Assembly (NCBI RefSeq): GCF_004000865.1
Contig: NZ_BIMB01000028.1
Location: 1-64,000, forward strand
Length of the DNA stretch: 64,000 nucleotides
From: Paenibacillus elgii NBRC 100335
GTDB lineage: Bacteria; Bacillota; Bacilli; Paenibacillales; NBRC-103111
Reading direction: 5' to 3'
The position numbers were made by a program, and so were the translations under genes. Below are positions 60,080 to 64,000 of the stretch, piece by piece (positions within the stretch are counted from its first letter, which is position 1; each line of letters opens with the position of its first letter). The notes beneath the pieces are model-generated. The model worked only from the letters and a program-made list of their open reading frames with translations. It ran no database searches and was not told where the DNA came from.

Positions 60080-61579
60080 ATGAAAATCAAATTTCGGCTG
60101 TCGCAAACCGTTTCCGCTACGCTCGCTTCCGTCATGCTCGTTACGGCTGTCCCCGCTTTTGCCGCAAACAGCGCCAAACCTGGCGTCAATATGGATATCG
60201 GCATTCAAGTCGACGGAAGAGTGCTTGTCCCGCTGCGCGATATCTCCGACGAATTCGGAGCCAAGCTGAGCTGGGAGGAAAGCACGAAATCGATCACCTT
60301 GACGAAAGGCAGTACGACCGTCCAATTGAAAATCGGCGACCCGACCGTTCAGGTGAACGGCAAGTCCCAGACGCTTGATGTCCCGCCGCAGATCAAGGAC
60401 GGACAAACATTCGTTCCCATCCGTTTCGTGGCAGAAGCCTTCGGCGCCAAGGTGGAATGGGACGCCAAGGCCCAATCGACACATATCGACACCAAGGAGA
60501 AAGATATGTATATTAGCGCTCGGCCGTATTTCGAGCTGGACGGCGTGCCGCTTGTGTACGATGGCGAAATGAAGAACGGTCTGCCCGACGGGAAAGGCTT
60601 TGCCGCTAAAGGAACCTCCATCTACGGCGAAAAATGGTTCGAGGGCCAATGGAAGGACGGAAAACCGGTCCGGGAAGAAGCGCCCCCGGGGACCGAAGGC
60701 TATAAAATCTACATTAACGGAAGCTACTTGAAGTCGGATTATGCTCCGATTGTTCGCAATAACGCCGTCTATGTGCCTTTATGGGCCGTACTTGGTAAGG
60801 TGAACGCGTCGGCCCAAGCCGTTGACGGGGTCATCCGGATTAATCATCCGAGCCGCATTTTGTTGCTGCGCGCCAATAGCAATCTGCTAACGTATTACGG
60901 GGGCAAAATGGACTCGCACACGGTACGTCTGGACTTTCCGCCGATCTCGGAGAATGATGTCATTTATGTGCCGCTTGTCTTTTTGACGGATTATATGGAC
61001 ATGAAAATCGTTTGGGGGGAGCAGCAGCGGGTGGATCTCACCGTCGGGAACTTGTCGAAAAACAATACTTGGGGCAACCAAAATATCATTTCCGATGGAA
61101 TCAAAAAGCTGAGACTCGATTCGGACGCCGAAGCGATATGGAAAAACTATCCTAACCTCTGGGTAGATTCCCTGCCCCGCAGCAGCGATGGCGCCAAGAA
61201 CGGCGGATTCGAAAGATTCGAGCAGTTGGCCGTCATCAGCTACAGCGGTCCGACCGTCGTCTTAAGCAACGGGAGCAAGAACGTCCAGTTTAATTTCGAT
61301 TCGATCGAAGCCATCCATAGATCGTTCTTCACCGCCGATCCGCTGGCCCAATTCGACTGGCCGGAAAGCATCAAAGCGGTCATTCGCCAACAAAAAGTCA
61401 GGATCGGTATGACCCAGGAACAAGTCCTGATGTCTTGGGGCAAGCCGAACGATATCAATAAAACGAACGGAAGCTTCGGTACGTTCGAGCAATGGGTATA
61501 CCGCGGTTCGAGCATCGGCACCGGTAATTACTTGTACTTCACCGACGGCGTGCTCACCTCGACTCAAACTTTAAAGTAA
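60080..61579 (+). CDS. Exported stalk-domain protein with MORN-like and SmpA-like parts
   Basis: A 499-residue protein. The signal peptide ends at AFAAN (about 29). A stalk (copper amine oxidase N-terminal-like) domain follows (about 32-140; VPLRDISDEFGAKLSWEEST and VPIRFVAEAFGAKVEWD). Next is a MORN-like motif (YDGEMKNGLPDGKGFA, then FEGQWKDGKP), a second diverged stalk-type region (about 215-330) and a C-terminal SmpA/OmlA-like segment (VRIGMTQEQVLMSWGKPNDI) that often binds envelope partners. The ATG follows AAAGGAGCAACCCGCT. It is probably cell-wall-associated; the ligand is unknown. Confidence 0.78.
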   Translation: MKIKFRLSQTVSATLASVMLVTAVPAFAANSAKPGVNMDIGIQVDGRVLVPLRDISDEFGAKLSWEESTKSITLTKGSTTVQLKIGDPTVQVNGKSQTLDVPPQIKDGQTFVPIRFVAEAFGAKVEWDAKAQSTHIDTKEKDMYISARPYFELDGVPLVYDGEMKNGLPDGKGFAAKGTSIYGEKWFEGQWKDGKPVREEAPPGTEGYKIYINGSYLKSDYAPIVRNNAVYVPLWAVLGKVNASAQAVDGVIRINHPSRILLLRANSNLLTYYGGKMDSHTVRLDFPPISENDVIYVPLVFLTDYMDMKIVWGEQQRVDLTVGNLSKNNTWGNQNIISDGIKKLRLDSDAEAIWKNYPNLWVDSLPRSSDGAKNGGFERFEQLAVISYSGPTVVLSNGSKNVQFNFDSIEAIHRSFFTADPLAQFDWPESIKAVIRQQKVRIGMTQEQVLMSWGKPNDINKTNGSFGTFEQWVYRGSSIGTGNYLYFTDGVLTSTQTLK

Positions 61580-61616
61580 GGTTAACCCAAGAGGCCGTCT
61601 CTGTCAGGAGGCGATC

Positions 61617-61654
61617 AAGGCTCTGTCCGGTTCATAATAACGGATAGAGCCTTT
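61617..61654. terminator. Convergent terminator
   Basis: AAGGCTCT(G)TCCG / CGGA(T)AGAGCCTT stem followed by TT, between the stalk/MORN and AraC genes. Confidence 0.8.
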
Positions 61655-61659
61655 TCCGC

Positions 61660-62457
61660 TTAGCGGTAGCTCGTTTGCATCCGCTCGCTCAGGAACCTGT
61701 TCATCAACAAGGGCAAGGAAATGAGGATGGGCGGATCGTCCAGCCGAGGGACATGGAGCATTACTTGCTGATAAGGAACAGAGGAATACGGCTGAACGAC
61801 GATCGGCTCTCTTGACCGGGTGCGCAAGGTGTTATGCGGGAGCAAAAAGTCTACCGCCTGCATCCCCCAGGAGACCGATGTGGCCATAAGATAATAAGTG
61901 CCCGGCTTCACGCCGGTAAAGCAAAATTCCCCTAGCGAGGAAAGCAGCGTGCCGTGCAGCGGAATTCCCTCGGGAATCGGCCTCGGAAACAAACCGATCA
62001 GAATCACGCCTTCAAAAGGGACCTCTGCCTGCACGGTCCCTTCAATTCTGGCATAGTGATCGAAAACGGGATGCCCCGACGTCCAATCGCTGAGCTGCTG
62101 CAACGTCCGGAAATGGCTGTCCGCTTGAGGCGTCGAGTTGCGAAAGTCGGACGGTGTCACGCCGACCCGTTCGGTAAACCTCGTTGTAAAAGTTCCCAGA
62201 CTCTGCTGTCCGATCTCCAATCCGATATCGCGAACGCTCAGATTCGTGCGCAGCAGCAAGTCTTTTGCCTTTTGCAGACGAAGGGAAGAAACATAATATA
62301 ACGGCGGGAGGCCGATTCTTTCCTTAAAAATACGCGTGAAATGAAACGGACTGTAGCCTGCATAAGCGGCCAAGCGAGCAAGCGGCAGCGGGTCATAAAT
62401 ATTCCGATGAATATAGTCGATTACCGCGTCGATCTCCGGATACTTGTCGGTCGCCAT
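61660..62457 (-). CDS. AraC-family regulator with N-terminal DNA-binding domain
   Basis: A 265-residue regulator with the double helix-turn-helix at the N-terminus (about 8-105; LARLAAYAGYSPFHFTRIFKE and VRDIGLEIGQQ in the two recognition areas). The C-terminal domain (about 130-265) is beta-rich, with a GTVQAEVPFEGVILIGLFPR and KPGTYYLMATSVSWG pattern like carboxypeptidase-regulatory folds; it may sense a ligand. The ATG at 62457 follows GGAGGAAGTGAAGGA. The target is unknown. Confidence 0.85.
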   Translation of the reverse strand: MATDKYPEIDAVIDYIHRNIYDPLPLARLAAYAGYSPFHFTRIFKERIGLPPLYYVSSLRLQKAKDLLLRTNLSVRDIGLEIGQQSLGTFTTRFTERVGVTPSDFRNSTPQADSHFRTLQQLSDWTSGHPVFDHYARIEGTVQAEVPFEGVILIGLFPRPIPEGIPLHGTLLSSLGEFCFTGVKPGTYYLMATSVSWGMQAVDFLLPHNTLRTRSREPIVVQPYSSVPYQQVMLHVPRLDDPPILISLPLLMNRFLSERMQTSYR

Positions 62458-62725
62458 TCCTTCACTTCCTCCGATCATGTTCCTCTAGTCAAACACTTCC
62501 AATTCACGGAACAAACGTTCGCTTTCATATTATCATAATTTTTATAGGCATGGAACAGTAAATTTTAACTCATATCCTCCTTTTCGCTTTAAAACATTAC
62601 ATAAAACGTTAGATTTAAAGAAAGTATTTCCCGCGAAACAGCAATCCGTAAGAAACCGGAAGTCCGGGGGAATGCTATACTTGGGATGAAATCGACAAAA
62701 TTAACGGCTGAAAGGATGTTGTATT

Positions 62726-63136
62726 ATGGCGAAGCTTATACCTTTTTTGGTCTCGGAGGATGCAAGAGCTCAAGCGGAGTTCTATATCAACGCGCTCGGC
62801 GGAGAGATTCTGTCCGTAATGACGCACGGACAGCTTCCGGATGCAAGCGAAGCGCTGAAAGACAAAGTGCTGCATATGTGTGTGATGGCCGGCGGAATTA
62901 ACTTCTTTATGAGCGATTCCGTCTTCGAATCGCTTAACCATGGGAACGGCATTCAACTGAATCTGGAATTCCCGACGGAAGCCGAAGCCCGCGAGGCATT
63001 CGCCAAACTTGGCGAGGGCGGCACCGTAAAGCACCCGTTGGAGCCGGCATTCTGGGGCAGCCTGTTCGGCCAGATCGAAGATAAGTACGGCGTGATCTGG
63101 ATGATCACCAACCAAGCTCAAGCGAGCCAAGCTTAA
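62726..63136 (+). CDS. VOC-family (PhnB/glyoxalase-like) protein
   Basis: A 136-residue vicinal-oxygen-chelate fold protein of the PhnB/YqjC type. It starts KLIPFLVSEDARAQAEFYIN, carries HMCVMAGGINFFMSDS, and ends FWGSLFGQIEDKYGVIWMI with a conserved W-G-x-x-F-G-x-x-x-D-x-x-G-x-x-W motif. The function is unknown; the family includes metal-dependent dioxygenases and antibiotic-binding proteins. It is transcribed alone, with a terminator at 63157. Confidence 0.85.
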   Translation: MAKLIPFLVSEDARAQAEFYINALGGEILSVMTHGQLPDASEALKDKVLHMCVMAGGINFFMSDSVFESLNHGNGIQLNLEFPTEAEAREAFAKLGEGGTVKHPLEPAFWGSLFGQIEDKYGVIWMITNQAQASQA

Positions 63137-63156
63137 TCCCATACAAAGATTAGACA

Positions 63157-63185
63157 GACCGCAGGCACAGCCTTGCGGTCTTTTT
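63157..63185 (+). terminator. Terminator of the VOC gene
   Basis: GACCGCA / TGCGGTC stem followed by TTTTT. Confidence 0.85.
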
Positions 63186-63600
63186 GCGTGTTAATAGCTA
63201 ACAAGCGATGTTATGTTAATCCTTCATAAACAGAACATGCCTTCGCTAAAATTCAACAATTCATGCGAACAAAAAAAGGGGGGTGACAAAAAAAGGTAGT
63301 GTATGTAAAATGTGTAGTAATGTCATTGCTTTTAATTGTCGCAATTTTTTGCCAACGGTTTAATACAACACTACGACGTCTTCCACAGCAAGCACCATCG
63401 GTTTCGGTGACCTCACGAATCTCATGCCTACACGATCGTCCATACGACGCCATGATCCTGGGACGATCCCCTTTCCATCGTTCAAAGCACCTAAGTCCAA
63501 TACATAAGCGATTTATCGGTCTTAAAAATTCAATCTGGCAGCCATAGTGTTGGAAGCGTTTTCCAACATTGCAAACCGGCTAACTTCTCGAGGTGATCCT
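63186..63600. other. Spacer before the oligopeptide transporter genes
   Basis: No supported gene. There are unusual poly-A/poly-G tracts at 63270-63295 and a possible 82-codon frame (63299-63547) without ribosome site or recognisable sequence. A perfect GTTGGAA-N5-TTCCAAC palindrome at about 63550-63568 lies 35 bp before the ABC gene; having no T-run, it is a possible operator. Confidence 0.4.
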
Positions 63601-64000
63601 ATGAACAATCCGTCGAGCGCCTTGCTTGACATCCGTCATTTGAGTGCAGGATTTTCCATTGAAGGGAATTATTATCGCGCGGTCGACGACGTGTCTCTCC
63701 GCTTGCTGCCGGGTCAGGTGCTCGGCGTCGTCGGGGAATCCGGCTGCGGCAAATCCGTCATGTCCTTATCCATCATGAAATTGCTGCCCAAAAAGGTTAG
63801 CCGGATGGATAGCGGTGAAATCTGGTTTGACGGCAGCAACCTGATGAATTTATCCGAGAGCGAGCTGCTCAAGCTGCGGGGCAGCGATATCGGAATGGTT
63901 TTTCAAGAGCCGATGACCGCGCTTAATCCGGTATTTACGATCGGCTATCAAATCGAGGAAGTGCTGGAGAATCATCTTGTCATGAGCAAGAAAGAAAGGC
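63601..64000 (+). CDS. Oligopeptide ABC transporter ATPase (OppD/DppD), N-terminal part
   Basis: The first 133 residues of an ABC ATPase, cut by the window end. LLDIRHLSAGFSI opens the domain, Walker A is GESGCGKS (about 48-55), and the Q-loop VFQEPMTALNPVFTIGYQIE is the diagnostic OppD/DppD form. It energises import of peptides or nickel. The ATG follows GAGGTGATCCT. The permease and binding-protein genes presumably lie beyond the window. Confidence 0.88.
   Translation, partial: MNNPSSALLDIRHLSAGFSIEGNYYRAVDDVSLRLLPGQVLGVVGESGCGKSVMSLSIMKLLPKKVSRMDSGEIWFDGSNLMNLSESELLKLRGSDIGMVFQEPMTALNPVFTIGYQIEEVLENHLVMSKKER

Noticed and set aside
1..64000. CRISPR arrays, tRNA or rRNA genes
   Set aside because: No regularly spaced repeats and no cloverleaf or ribosomal RNA sequence was seen on reading; a covariance-model scan would be needed to exclude a small RNA gene.

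Overview
The window reads as chromosomal DNA of an endospore-forming, moderately GC-rich Bacillota, most likely Paenibacillus or a close relative. The grounds are a gerA-type germination operon, a CotS-like kinase, a YwaC-type alarmone synthetase, several 'stalk' (copper-amine-oxidase N-terminal-like) exported proteins, a YvbH-type PH protein, strong AGGAGG ribosome sites and frequent TTG/GTG starts. The assignment rests on gene content and protein resemblance judged by eye; no database search was run.

Layout. 1-600: the 5' end of a TnpB gene at the window edge and two decayed reading frames. 0.6-5 kb: housekeeping genes (RNA methyltransferase, acetyltransferase, signal peptidase I, SasA alarmone synthetase, membrane protein). 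4.9-9.3 kb: an MMPL transporter beside a two-component system that closely resembles the haem sensor HssRS, with an HssR-like direct repeat in front of the transporter. 9.5-13.1 kb: a two-gene thiazole/oxazole peptide (TOMM) synthetase with no visible precursor, then a LysR tail fragment. 13.3-15.4 kb: a MarR/DHA2 drug-efflux pair. 15.7-21 kb: gerA-type operon and CotS-like kinase. 21-23 kb: SDR, DsbA-like and Rrf2 genes sharing a 19-bp palindrome. 23.1-26.3 kb: two tandem paralogues of unknown function, a short UvrC-like nuclease and an acetyltransferase.

26.5-33.5 kb is the most coherent unit. An ECF sigma factor and its DUF4179 anti-sigma factor are surrounded by two tandem polysaccharide deacetylases and two exported proteins. 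Five promoters in this stretch share the same spacing, (T/G)GAAC(C/A)-N16-CG(C/T)CT, including a divergent pair and one before the sigma gene itself. I infer a local envelope-stress regulon.

33.5-37.3 kb: a Fur-box-preceded siderophore uptake set (binding lipoprotein, two FecCD permeases, no ATPase) and a DJ-1/PfpI protein. 37.5-47 kb: CAP/stalk protein, EzrA-like coiled-coil protein, AI-2E-type transporter, lipoprotein, a broken response regulator, and a membrane protein/TPR/AAA+ operon. 47-53.8 kb: acyl-CoA dehydrogenase, EamA transporter, DinB protein, GH26 mannanase, chemotaxis receptor. 53.8-55.9 kb: an AT-rich accessory island with a secreted protein, a small membrane protein and an IS3 remnant. 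55.9-64 kb: PH protein, TetR/DUF5367 pair, a frameshifted iron-binding lipoprotein behind a Fur box, M48 peptidase, stalk/MORN protein, AraC regulator, VOC protein and the start of an oligopeptide ABC ATPase gene. No rRNA, tRNA or CRISPR array was seen.
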